A DNA stretch of 64,000 nt. Source: Onchocerca lupi (lineage: Eukaryota > Nematoda > Chromadorea > Rhabditida > Onchocercidae). A program made the position numbers and the translations under genes. The notes under the pieces were generated by a model, which ran no database searches, was not told the DNA's origin, and saw only the letters and a program-made list of their open reading frames with translations. The stretch is from positions 62,001 through 126,000 of the forward strand of contig JAOVVO010000107.1 of NCBI GenBank assembly GCA_028564675.1. The letters run 5' to 3'. The stretch's first letter is position 1. Every line of letters starts with the position of its first letter. Shown one piece after another: positions 47,593 through 61,600 of the stretch.

Positions 47593-50500
47593 TCAATTTT
47601 GTTTCGCCATGTTTTGTTGCAGCAGAGCAAGTAGCTGCTGTCCATGCTGCTGAAAAAATTCCGTTGGATCCACGCTACTGGTGACGTTCTGGAAATTAGC
47701 ATTACCATCACTGGTGCCACAAAGTTGCTGAGCTGGTGCACTGCAACATAAAAAGCTACAAGAATTAACAACAACAGCATGAAAAGTTGAAATTAATCCT
47801 GAAAAACCGTAATATCATGTTATCAGTTTCGAATTATTAATATCATTATTTCTTATCATAATTTTTCGCACTCTTATCATTGAATACTTTATTCTTGTTA
47901 CATTAAAGCATATTTTTAAAAAAAAAAAATGAAGTTCTTTTTTAACTTTTTTTTTCGACACTTGTTAGATTTTTCTATTTCATGTTTTACTATTACTTGC
48001 ATTAGAATTAATAGAAAAAAAAAAAAGAAAAAAATAAGACAGATACCATTACCGTTGACCAGAGAGACTATTTGGACTTTCACTATGTCGTCCATCAGGA
48101 TCATAACGATCATCACTGCATTCCATCCGTTTGAGGCTTATTCGCATCGCTTGATTCAGCAAGCGTAGCATCGTTTCGCGATCATCTGATGGTAATTCTT
48201 GCGAAGTTTTCACCTAAAAATTGTAAAAATATGATACAAAAAAAAGAACAAATATAACTAAATAACATTATGTTGAAATTTAACAAAAATTTCAAAAGAA
48301 GTGAAACACTGAATTCTTTTAGTAATTAAACAAGAATCAAAAGAATGACCATTTCACTACTTTCAACTCCTTAGGAAAAAAGAATCTAAATTATCCCAGA
48401 CCGAAAAGATAATACAAAGCCATATTGTCAGTTACTTGCAACGTTTCTGAATGAATTACAATTACCCGTGAGATTCACGAGTAAAATTTCAAGTCTAGTA
48501 AACTTCGATAACCTTCAACAGAAGCAGAACCAATCCTAATCTATCCAACAAATTTAATTCTTAATATCGGTTAACACATCTAAATCAAAATTTATTAATC
48601 ACAAAAATATATATACTTACTAGTTGACGTGCTTGTAAAACTTTATCCAAACCCGTATTAAACTGTTCTAAACACTCCGCGATATGTTTTGCCATTTCTA
48701 AAATAAAAAATATTTAAAACAAATAACATATTAGACAATAAGTCAAAACAAAATGTAATCAATAATCATTAAATTTATCCAATTTTTACGAAAATTATTG
48801 GGTACGCTATGTCAAATTCAATCATAATTGAGCGATAACATTAACAAAATCAAACTTCAGTATCACTAATAATCTGGAAAAGACATTTTTTTTTTCAACC
48901 ATAATTAACACTTAAATAGAAATCTAAATGTTTTATCCTTGATATTCATTTCCTTAATTGTCGAAAACATGACCTCGAACAAGTAAACTTAGAATTGGAA
49001 CAAAAATGAATTACCATCTACCAGTTGCTGTTGCATTTTTGAATATATCATAGATGAATGATACCACTGATGCTTAGTGGTAATATTTTTCACACTACTA
49101 TTATTGTTAGTTTTAGAAGCGAAAAAAAAAGATGTATTCTTAGTATCACTGAAGTGATGTCGTCGATGATAATTCTTCTGTTGTAATGGTTCGTTTAACA
49201 ATGAATAACAACGACGATTAGTGCTACCATTATTGACAATGTTTTTCCAAGACCAGTTCTTGGCAGTTTTTAAGATGGAATCAGTTTTTTTGTAATCAGA
49301 CAAATAACGATAATGATAACGTTGTAGTGATTGAGATTGTTCAACAAATTTTCCACAATTACTATTAGACTCATTGATTCTATCAATGCTCTTGATGATA
49401 TTCACAACATTGTTGTCACCTTTACCAACATAATTTCCAGTATCATTTCTATTATCATTATCATAACTACGGCATATTATTGAATCAGAAGCATCAATAC
49501 AAGCGATATCATTTTTGTTACGATCGCTATCATCATCAGCGGAATTTCTATACTGCTGAATGATCTCTTTGTTATTAACAATATCATCATCATTACTAAC
49601 ATAATCATCATTATCACTGTTCTTATCAACATCATAGTCAATACTATTCTTAAAAAATGATTTCGTAGCCATGTCAGTAGAATTCTTAGCACTGGATTCT
49701 GTAGTAGCGTCAGCAGCAACGACTACATTTCGATGTTTAGCGAGAAAATAACCAGACACAGATTGATAATGATGTTGTAGCAACTTCTCTTTTCTTTCTT
49801 TCTTACATAAGTTATGCAAATCCCATGGTATATCCATTTTCGTAACATTACGTACTGACTCAATTGTTGATCTTAATTGAGGTCGTGATTGCAAAGTCAT
49901 ATCAAAATCTGATACTGATAAATAAATTGGATCCATCAGCTGTCTTTGTTGAAAAATATTTCTTCCCTTATTACTATTAAAATGGGATTCAGCAGATTTT
50001 GATTCTAATGACAAATAATGCTCTTGCTTGCTCAGATCAGGTATTGAACGAGAATAACGATGCTTCTGCCATTTACATTGAGTTTCTGAAGCATACTTTC
50101 GTTGTTTTCTTTCAATTCTTGCCAGTTGCAACCAAAGAAAAATATTAGCCGTTGGTAAAGGAGTGCACATGTTGTGGCGATCACTATCGTTATCGATCAC
50201 TTCGGGTGGATTGTCCGTAAACGTAACACTACGTCGTTTCATGTTGATTTAAGCCTCTAAGTATTTATATTTCCAATTCAATTGTTTTTATAATTTAAAA
50301 TATAATATATTTAGCAGTAATGAATAGCAATAGCCGTTGTAATAACAGTAATAATGAAGAAAATAATGCAATGATTGTCGGTTATTACTGTATCGTAGAT
50401 GATGAATGACCCGTGGTAAATAAGACAACGAATTCATAAGTTTTCCAAATGGATTTTCGCTGATGAATGCCCTGACCGCAATTAAAGGTCATCAGAGTTG

Positions 50501-53500
50501 CTAATACTACCATTGATATCAATAAAATATTTGACATCATATCACTAAATGATTACGACAGTATCAAATGTATAGAGAAGTAGACAGTATACAAATCCAT
50601 TTCGTCTAACTTTCACTATAATAATCAGTTTACACCTAATAATTAGAATAGGATAAAACAAAACGAATTACGATTGAAGTACAAGGCAATTCTGCAAAAT
50701 CATTACTGATAGATATCACATAAATATTTATGCAATAGTCGTTACCAGTTTCGATTTTAATTTTCCCGAATGATTTTATTTTTTTTCGGAAATTTTTCAG
50801 AAATAAAAAAAGTTTTAAAATCTCAAAATTAAAAGCATTTGAAAATGTCATATTGTATTTTGTTTATATTCCATAGCAGAGACATGACACGAAGTCCCAA
50901 TTTTAAAAGCCTAAAATTCAGAACATATAGTAAAATGTTCCTGAAGAATTTAACGATCAAACTAAATTAATTTAAAATTTATTAAAGAATAAAATTTGTG
51001 TAAAATCTTTTAACTAAAACGAAATATTCAAAATACAAAAAGCAATTATCCATAGATTCCCTGAATAACTACTATACTGAGTTAAATTTAGATATTTGAC
51101 TGAATTTAGCATATAAACAGCTTATCGCTGTAGTTGTTAATCGATGGTAAAGATAGAAAAGCAAGGGAGATGATGGAACCAGAGATTTTGATGTAATGGT
51201 TATCTACCAACATTCCTTTCAAGCTTATACCATCACTCCAATAATAAAACTTTTACAACTATTTCCTCCATCCTACCACTAATAATATCATCAATACTAT
51301 CGTCAAGGCCACTCCCGCAACCCTTCAAGTATCTTCATTTTCAATGATTGAGGAAAATTCCCATATATTATGGAATATATTCCTTTTGAAAACCTGTACT
51401 CATAAAAATTGGAAAGCTATAGATGGTGGTTCTTTAAAAATGAGATATGGAATAAAAGAATTAAAGCAATGATTGCATTCATAAATGTGATAAATTACCT
51501 TAAATAACCATATTCAAATTGAATGAAACTTTTTTATTTTACAATGAGACCCTAATATCCATGTAGAAAAGATTTTTGAAAATTTCTTATCTATCAGTTT
51601 TTATAAGGAATTAAAGCTTCCCAGAATTTCTTATGTTTTACAGAGATAAATATATATTAAGCAGATTTTATTTTAAATGTTTCAAAACTCTTTCAATTCT
51701 AATCATATCTTAACAAAGTCTAGTTGATTTAGAAATCAAATGATGTGATCTTGACACTCGCTGAATGTCAATATGAAGATGTAAAACAATATTCTCACAA
51801 TATAAAAGATTTTTCGGATTAAGCTATAATGTAAACTAAAAAATCAGGCATGATGTTCATTACAAATACAAAAAAAGTCAATCCTTATCAATGATTTTTT
51901 ATAATATTTGATAAAGACTAATACTTATGGAGACGGTCCAATAAATTTTTTCAAAGTAGTAGTTATATTTTTGGAAATTAAATTCAATTTTAGGAATCTT
52001 TTTTTACAATTTAAAGAAAAATCGTAAAGATAACTAAAGCAATAATGAATAGATTTGAATATATGCTCATTCTCAAAGTTCTAAATTTGATACATTAAGA
52101 TAAATAAAAAACTAGATTTTTTGAATATAACTGCAAGCACTTACGCTTTGACTGGTGAGTTTTAGCAGCAAAGTCCTGAAAAGCTACCACCTCATTCGAT
52201 GGTGTTGATTGCTGTGAATATTCTTCGTTACCAATATCAGGTGCCACTATGTCACCACTACAGTATTCGAAATATTAGCCAAAAAATCGAGAATTGAAAA
52301 TTTATATTTAACATACGAATAGGAGGGAATACAACAAATTCAAATAATAGTTAAAATTACTGAATACATGAAAATCAAACCTTGCAAATTTAAAAAAAAA
52401 TTCTGAAATAAACTAAAATTACTGAATTCATGAAAATCAAACCTTGCAAATTTTTGTGCCAAATAATTTGGCACTCGACGTTGAGTATTCGAAGAACTTT
52501 GCCGTTGTTGCGGTTCAAAAATACGGCGCGTTTGAAGAACACTTTGCCTCGGCATACTTTCAACACATGATATACTTCTGGAACAGATGATAACTTGCTT
52601 TCATTCAGATATTTTAAAAAGATTTGAAATGAAAATTACAAATAAATTAACTGAAATTGCAAACCTATTTGAGCCATTAATGGCGGTAAAGTATCGCCGT
52701 TGAGCAAACTGTTGCCCAAGAGTCCCACCTGCTTGTAGCAGCGGCGACCCGTTAACTTCTGAACTATTACTATCACTCTCACCACTAGTCGTATCTCGAG
52801 ATACCCGACTTCGTGGCTGATATTTTTCAACCTATAAAAAATGTTTTAGCTTCATCTCTAAATCATTGCCACTATATTTTTCTTTTTTTTTTTTTTGACC
52901 AGTTTATCTCTGATCATATATGAATGAAGTTTAGAAAGATATAAAATGAAAGGGAAAAAACTGACTCGTTTCTGCACTGCTCCTTTGCCCTTTTGATTGC
53001 GTGTTGAAAGAGCTAACGGAAACAAATTTTCTGGTTCATTTTCTGTATCAAGCAAAACTTCACTTGTTTCACTAACTTCCAACTTCGAAAGATCCGTGTT
53101 GCTATAAAAAGACTATATGCCAATAAAATAAGGTCGCAAACATTAGCTGGTTTAGAGAAACACTTCATATCGATTTTTAAAAACACCTACTTTTTCCTGT
53201 CATGCTGAAAACAACTTTTCTAGTTCATTAATTAAAACGACTTCTGGTTCATTAATTAAATCGACATTATTCTTTGAAATATTTCCAAAAAATTGAAAGA
53301 TTCAAGCCTTTTAAACTTCTCAGCGAATTCATAAAGTAAATGTTGAGTGGAATAGGAAAATAACTTAAAATCCAATAATTTAAATGGTCAGAGCAAGAAA
53401 TGGTATTCTACAAACCTTGCTTTCTTCAGATTTTCGATAGTTTTTGCCAAATTTCGTTCAGTCTTTGTACCTAACGGCATTTCTGCTTCACTCTGAAGAT

Positions 53501-56500
53501 TGCTATCAATAAATGCATCGTTTCTTTCCGAGGTATTATATAAATTGCCCACTGATCGAGTAATCAAACGACTTCGAATGTTCAATCCGGATGCACCACT
53601 AAAAATTATTGAATCCATTTATGGTGAATATGAAAAACTATGAATATATATATATAAAAAACTATGAATATATATATATATATATAAAAACAAATACCAG
53701 TCTACGCTTAAACATCCAAAAATTAAAAGACAAGTTTAAATTTTACGCCAACAATGTCTCATACCATGTGTTTCACATGATCAAATTTTACGTCTTAGTG
53801 ATTACTTATCAAGTATTCGTTTTTACCAAATTATCTTCTATTATTACCATTCGCTGTAAGTAAATATTTCGCTGAAAGTAAGGGGGAAAATGGCAAAATA
53901 ATATCACTCTTGGGAATAAAATAAGAGAAAGTTACTTGCCCATTTCTATGCATAAATATGAATAACTATTAATAAACAATACTTGCACTATTTTCAAAAG
54001 TGCATTGGAAAACTTTTTCTTTTTTTCATCAAAAAAGCACAGAACAATCATAATCGAATGGAACTGCCAAACTTTTCCAAAATAACGTTTTCACTTTACA
54101 ATAGAGTGTTTTTTATATAGATTACCATGGTCAACAGTTACAGAAGCTAGTACAACACTTGATTTTATGATGAGTGTCTGTGAAAATAATTTAGAAATTA
54201 CTTACACAGGAGTAGAATCAGCATTCAATCGTGATAGATATGATCTACCAGTATCGTTATTAGTACCTAGTAGTGAACCAAGTCCAGATCGATTTCCATT
54301 TAGCGGTGCAGCAGTTGTTAGTCGAAGATTACCGTATGATTTTGAACGCGACATAATGTTTGGATAAACTGCTGCGAAACCATCATCGTTCAGAGGACCA
54401 GCCAAATTCTCTTGAGATTTGCGCAGTCTGGAAAATAACTAGAATTGTATCAAATAATTCAAGTTTTTCATTAGTTAACAAAAGTTTGAATAAGCCAATA
54501 AATTCAAAATCTTCAGTGTTATTTGAAAATCCATGTCAATAATATGAATTAATTTGAAACTCATGTACGAAGGCAGAAGAGAGTGTAATCATCAGATCTT
54601 CACTGTGCTTGATATTCGGATAAAATTAGAATTATGAATGATATAACAAGAAATCTTAGCACTGTTTGGCTGACTTGCATAATGTAGATTATAAACTTCA
54701 TGCAAATTAAAAAGAAAGCAGGAAAATTTTGTCAAATAAAAGAATCGCATGTCGAAATAACAATTGCATGACAGATAAATAACATTGCAAAAAGCCAAAT
54801 CATATGAAACTATATAAATAACTATAAGATATTCAAATGATATATTTCCAACACAACCGATCTTTTTCAATCATATGAATTTTTATTCCGGAATTAAAAA
54901 TTCTGAAAAATAGATATAATGCTAAACAAATATTACCACTAGTGAATAGAATTCTGTTAGACAATAATCTTCTATCAGAAGGTGATGCAGAATGCAAAGA
55001 AATGAAAGAAAAAAAAAATGATCAAGCTGTAACAGAGAATGGCATATTTTATTTCAATAAATATCAAAATGACAATTATCAAATGAGAAAGCCATATTGA
55101 TTGCGACCTAAAGCAACACAGGAACTATAAGTGCTTACGCATGTAAAGATCATTCCAAAAATTTTTATAGATTTCCTTATAATACCAAATTGTTTCAAGC
55201 CTAATACTAGTAAAAATAATGAATTTCTATATTAAAGATTATATTAGACGACGGAATAGTTTTGTTTTCTTTTCTAAGCAAATAGAAAGCACGAATTTTT
55301 GCATGTTTACTGAAATTTAAAAACAGAAAATTGTAAATGAAATGAATCAGGAGACGGACAAAACTATTATTTCGAGTAACTTAATTTCTAGATGTCTTCA
55401 GTCATCTGTCCTCAAAATCATAAGTCATGAATACTTCTACATTATAAAAATACCTGTCACGTAATCCCGCCAATCGATTCAGTGCCTGTGATGATTGCTG
55501 TTTGTTAACAGTAACCGCTCGAAGATTCGTCCGTGAAGATGATGGTGTCAAGCGAGTAGAAGTCGATGTCAAAACTGAGTATGTCGACATATCAGAATCC
55601 TAGAAAATTGCAACACATACGTAATGCTTGAGAAAAGTTTCTATAAATTAAAACTTGATCTGCAGCATATAAAAAATAAATCAAAAATAATCAAACTCTT
55701 GTATTTTGATTAGAACAAGTTTTTTACTTGTCGCTGTCGCTTTCCGCTGCCCAGGATATTCAGAGCAAGCTGTGAAGGGCTTTGACTTCGACTGCGTAAA
55801 TGGAGGTCAGATGAGGCGTAGTCATCTTCTGGAAAAAAAATTGAATAAGCAGTCGATTTTTACCTTTAATTTGGAATAAAAGCATATCTCAATGTCGAAA
55901 TTCGGAAAATTTTAATTTTTAATACTATTCTCTCTTCCCACATATTTTCAATTACACATTATATATATATATATATATATATAGATGATATATGGAAAAA
56001 TAAAAAAATACAGAGTTCCCAAACTTAATTCGTTTAGAAGTTTGCAAGTTATTTAGACGACAGAAATAAGCAATTCTGTTCATAGAAGCTTTTGAAAATA
56101 AACAAAAACTGTCTGTTTATGTCAAAACCAAGCAATGAAATGAAATAAAAACAGAGTTGTCCTCGATTTTTCTGACCTTTTTTGTTTACTTTCTAACTGA
56201 AACTAAATAATGATATCAGAAAATACTACCAATTTATATAGTCATGAAATAACTGTTGATAGATAAAAAAAGAATTTTCGTCTCAGATTTTTAAATTCAT
56301 CTTAGGAAGCATATTTTACGTTGAATGATTTGAGGAAAAAAAGAACAGATTTAAAATTAAGGAATGTTGAAAAAAAATGCAAACTTTATAAAATAAGTTC
56401 ATTTTCATCTCAATGTGAAAAGCAATTGAAATATCAAAAATATTATGATGAAAAAAGAATTTCTAGAATTATTTGAATAATTTAAACTTAGCACTAAATT

Positions 56501-58655
56501 TGGAAAGTATACTGTTCTATCTCTAAAATAGAAAAAAGTCGTTCTAAATTCGAAACTTAAATAAATCTAATCCATTATTCACAATGTCCAATTCTTCACA
56601 TCCAGAAATATTTGAACCTAGAAGCTGAATAACAAATCACCAACCACCAAAAAAAGCATGCCAGCAAAATTTTAGCAGTGGGTAGCTATAGCTGGCAATT
56701 TTGCTTGCTATAATAAATCAAAACCTCCTGCAAATGACATTCGTCGATTTTTGATGACATCATTGATCACCTGACAACGAGCCAGTGGACTTAAAGCTCG
56801 ACCTATGATTGCAGTATTTAAGCTATCCTTTTCTTGTTGTTGCTGCTGATATAAACGCAATAAAGTGATGTGAAAATCGGATTCTGAAAGCAAAAAAAAA
56901 GCACAGTGCAATAGGCAACAACGTGATATATGCATAACGAAACGAAGGCATCGATTCACAGAGAAAGATTGCACACATGCTACGTAAGTTAATCGGGATA
57001 TATTTGTTTGATTTGTCCATCCATCCAGATAAAAATAACAAGAGATATTGCATAAAAGCTAGCATGAAGCTTACATAACTAAAACTAGCGCGGACATCAC
57101 TGGAAATGATAGTAAATCAAAAGCTGTGCATGCAAATCCACAAAAGCTGTATCAGTACTAAAACATAGTGGAAGGAAAATAAAAAAACACATAACTACTA
57201 TAGAGAAGTGCTGCTGCTGAAAAGATAAAAAACGCAAATCCTTATAAAATACAATGCTAAACGATGGACAATAAATCAACTATCCAAAATATATCTTAAG
57301 AACTAGAAAAGTTAGATGTGAAGTACTATCTTTTAATACTAAGAAAAGTTAGGATTTTGGAGAAAATAAGGATTAATGAAATTGTATAATTCATTCATTT
57401 CCTTAGGCAGTGGATACAATCTAATCCATACCATCTGTTAGGCAATATAAAAGAAATGAGGACGTTTTAAAGACCATAAAATAGAAGATTAAGTAAATTA
57501 AAGATCAGAAAAAAATGAAAAAAGATTTTAAAAAATATAAATTGGAAGATTAAGGAAGAATTAGAAAATACGAAGATTAAATAAATTTGAACTAACTTCG
57601 TCGTGTTATTGGGATTGTTCGTCCTGATACTGTAGTGTAATGCATGTTGCTTGTCGATCGCCTATTACCGATTAAAGGCGGTGTCCAAACTGTTTGTGAC
57701 TATAAACACATGACATTTCTCATGTTATAAGAAATTTTAAAACATTTTTAAAATATCATCTCATAAGTCCCCCAAAATTTCATGAAAATTATATTTAAAT
57801 ACCACACTACTGATTAATCAATGAATAAATTTTCCATGAAATCTAAAATAACGAAAGAGAATTCTGATTATAAATCACGATTAAAACAACAAACCTCATT
57901 AACCTTGATCCCTTTCAGGCGTTTTGTTAAACTACAACGTTTCACAGTGGCCCGACTGAATGCCGAATTAGGTGATTGAGGGAACATGGATGGTGAATCT
58001 TTAACTAGTGTTTCAGGAGATTCTCCAAGATTCCGTACTGTGTTACTGAGTGAAAAAGAAGGAACATGCTGCTGCAACTCAGCAATTCCCGGTGCTGAGA
58101 TAGAATTCGGCATTTCTAAAGAATAAAGTCAATATTATGAAAGGAATTTCTTGAACAGAATTCATTACAAATATTTCGGACACTACTTCATTCAAAAACC
58201 TTGGAGATCGAAAATGACATTTTTAGTTTTTCTTTTCCAATCTGATGTATCAAACAAAAATTTTGCCTATTTTATAACCAACTAAAACATTATTTACAAA
58301 AGAATAAATGTTGCGAAAGAAGTTCCATGAAAATTTGTTAATAATAACACACTTCTGTGAATTATTCGCTCCGGTGAATGTGATGAATACTGTATCTGAT
58401 TACCATTCATAGTCATAAAACCACTCAATATATTTTCCTTAGATGATGACGGCTGTGTGGATGTCGGGAGGACGTATGTTTCAGTAGATGGTGCATCGAA
58501 TGAATTTGATATTGATGATGCACAAGCTGATTTATCTAAATAACCAAATAAATTAATTTATATCATAAAAAAAAGTTCTAAGAATGCCATGCATGGTTGC
58601 AATTTTTAAATAGATTTTTCGCATATGTCAGATTTGAGTAGATCATTTTTTTTTC

Positions 58656-58686
<31 letters not shown>

Positions 58687-61600
58687 AATTAAATTCATAA
58701 GAGAGAAAGAGGAAAATCCAGAATGAAATATGCTCACACTCTGGTACATCATGCGATCATTTTAACATCCAAATGCCAAACTATATCAACAATTTTAAAT
58801 CAAATATGCATACAAAGCAAATACCTTCAATGGGGCTAACTGCTACATCATCCCATTTTTTCCGTGGTTTTCGTGTTAAAACATCACTTCCCGTTACAAT
58901 TGTAGATGATCCATGAATATCAGTACCTTCTTCCTTAACAATATCAACGCCAGTTATGGCACCATTGGGAAATAGCACTGCAGCAGTTGTGCCTGGCAAA
59001 TGCGTAAATCGTAAATTTAAAGGTGTGTTGCTTATACTGCATGCATCCCCTCCTCCTCCAAGGGTTGCGTTACCGCCTAATCGTTGTTGGCCAAAGTTCA
59101 TTGCCCCTGAAGATCTACCTGCACTTGTTGTTATTGATGACGGTGTTTGATCATCATCGGAGAAATCTAAAAGAATGAATGAGCTGAGTGACAAGAAAGA
59201 CAGATCAGAAAATTATACAAATATCAAAGATCAGAAAACTGTACAAATATCAACAAATAATCCAAATAAAAGAATATGTAAAGAATGCCAAATTTCAATA
59301 TAAATTAGACAAAGAAAAAAAAAGTGACGGATTAAAAAAGGAGAAATATGAGAGAAGAAAGATTGAAGAAAGGAAAATGAGAAAAAAAAAAAAGGAATTA
59401 TTGACGAAAATTGCAACTAATCTGTTATTTTAGCTGCATCTATTTTTAATTTCATAAAATTGGTGTTTTTAAAAGAAATTTTTTCATTTATTTAACAATT
59501 AACCAGCAAAACCAAAATCATCTATCGACCAGTTAAAGAAAAATGGAGATAACTGACTGGTAAATGATAACAGATTATGTAATGATGCCTAACATTCTTT
59601 TCAATCTGAATATTAAAGTTTAGTTCCTTTTCGGTTTATTAAATTTTAGTGATGGACTGAACTTACGGAACAATAAATCCTACAAACAAATAATTATTTT
59701 ACTTACAAGATCTCAAATTACTCCAGCAATAACTTTATTTCAAGAAATTATTTTTTTGGTAATAAATAAAAGTTCAAGATATATTAATGACTTCTAATGA
59801 CTTTCTCTATTACGGGATAAGATTTGAACTAATTTACTACAACTAAATAAAGACGAATTTTGAATGAAACCAGTGTGATTTATAAAACCAAATGGATATT
59901 CGACTGAAAGTAAAGAATCGAAAATAACTGCAAAGTGGATAGAAGATAACCTCAAAACATCTTCAATACTACTAACACAAATTCAGAAGTAGCGAAAGTT
60001 CTAAGTATATAAATTAATCAAAAATTCCTCATGAATAATTTTCTTTCTAAAGTTTAAAACCACTTATTAATGTGCTGATTAACTAAAATTATTAATCTGA
60101 AATAGTTAGAATTAAAATAATTACCATTAGCAGCTGAAGCAGTATCCCAGCTGGTAAGTTGTTCATTCATCATCCCACTCGTACTACGCCTCACAACTTC
60201 TGTTGTCACTCGCTTCAGTTCGAAATCATCGCTGAAACTATAGAAATTCAAAACCAAAAAATTTGACTGCCAAAACCATTTCCAATATTCCCATGCTAAA
60301 CTTTTTTTAAAAGATAAATAGTTAAATAAATAATTAATAATTTTAAAACAGAGAAAATAAAATAAAAAGAATGTTTAAACCTACATGCACAATCTACCAC
60401 AAGAATTAATTTTAGTTATAAGGTATTACTTAATGATAAACAAGAATAATTCCATGCTATTAATTGTTTTGGAGAATGAAAATTTTCAGGAGATCACAAA
60501 AAGTTGTACGCAAAAATTAGTAAAGAGAAGAAATTGAATATAAAATAAAGGCAAAATTCGATTATGAATACAAAAATTTTTTCTTAGAACAGAAAATGAG
60601 GTCATCAGTATATAATGTGTTGCTTGGATTCTTAATTTTTTAGCTATGAAATTAAGAAGGATTCAATGACCCGTATTTCGTAGATGAAAATTAACAATTT
60701 TACTCATACATCAAAAACTGTATTCATTAATGTATCAAGAACTCCAGCGTAATAAGCTTAATCACTATTTCCAATTGTATTAATTGCTTTCAGTTAGCAT
60801 ACTATTAAGCAGGAAGTGCTTAATTTATAAAAATCTAAAAATCAATTACATAGACGAAAATTCTCCGCGTAAATGTAGAAAAGAACAATGAACTGCAAAC
60901 TTAAGTGGATATTACGATAGAGGAAATTGAAATTAAAAAGGAAATAGACGAAACTGAAGTTAAAAGAATAGAAAGTTTCGGAAAAAAGCCAGAAATCAAA
61001 TCGCTATAATACTCTAAAACAAAAGTCTAATTCCAAATACCAACTGAATCCAATAGTGAGATACAACTAATTTAAAAATACGCAAATGGTGTAACAAATT
61101 TTACTACTTGATTGTCCTCTTTATATTCCGATTATTCCTTAAACTGAATGCATAGTGTTTGCAGATCTGTCGTACATATCTGCGTAGCTCTCCTAAACTG
61201 TCATATTTTTATTTACCACTGCAGAGTGAATGGAGTACATTTCTCATCAACAAGAACAGAGGTCAAGGATGGTATAATCAAGCTATAGAGTAACTTTCAC
61301 GAAAAGATTTAAAACAAATGGCTAATATACATTATTATTCACATTATTATTTCTTCAATTTCGTTCCCCTTTCGTTGACAAAGTAAAAAAGAAGATCAAG
61401 AAACTTAAAATTTAAGAAAAAATCCATAAAACAAAAAAAAAAAAAAACACATACTCTTTAATCAAACTACTGAATGGAGTATCAATAATCATTGCTCTTG
61501 GCTTTCGCCCCATACAACTATCCGAATCTTCATCACCAATTTTAATACTGCTTAGTGAACCAAAGTCGGATTCTGAATCTTTCACCTACAATAATATTAG

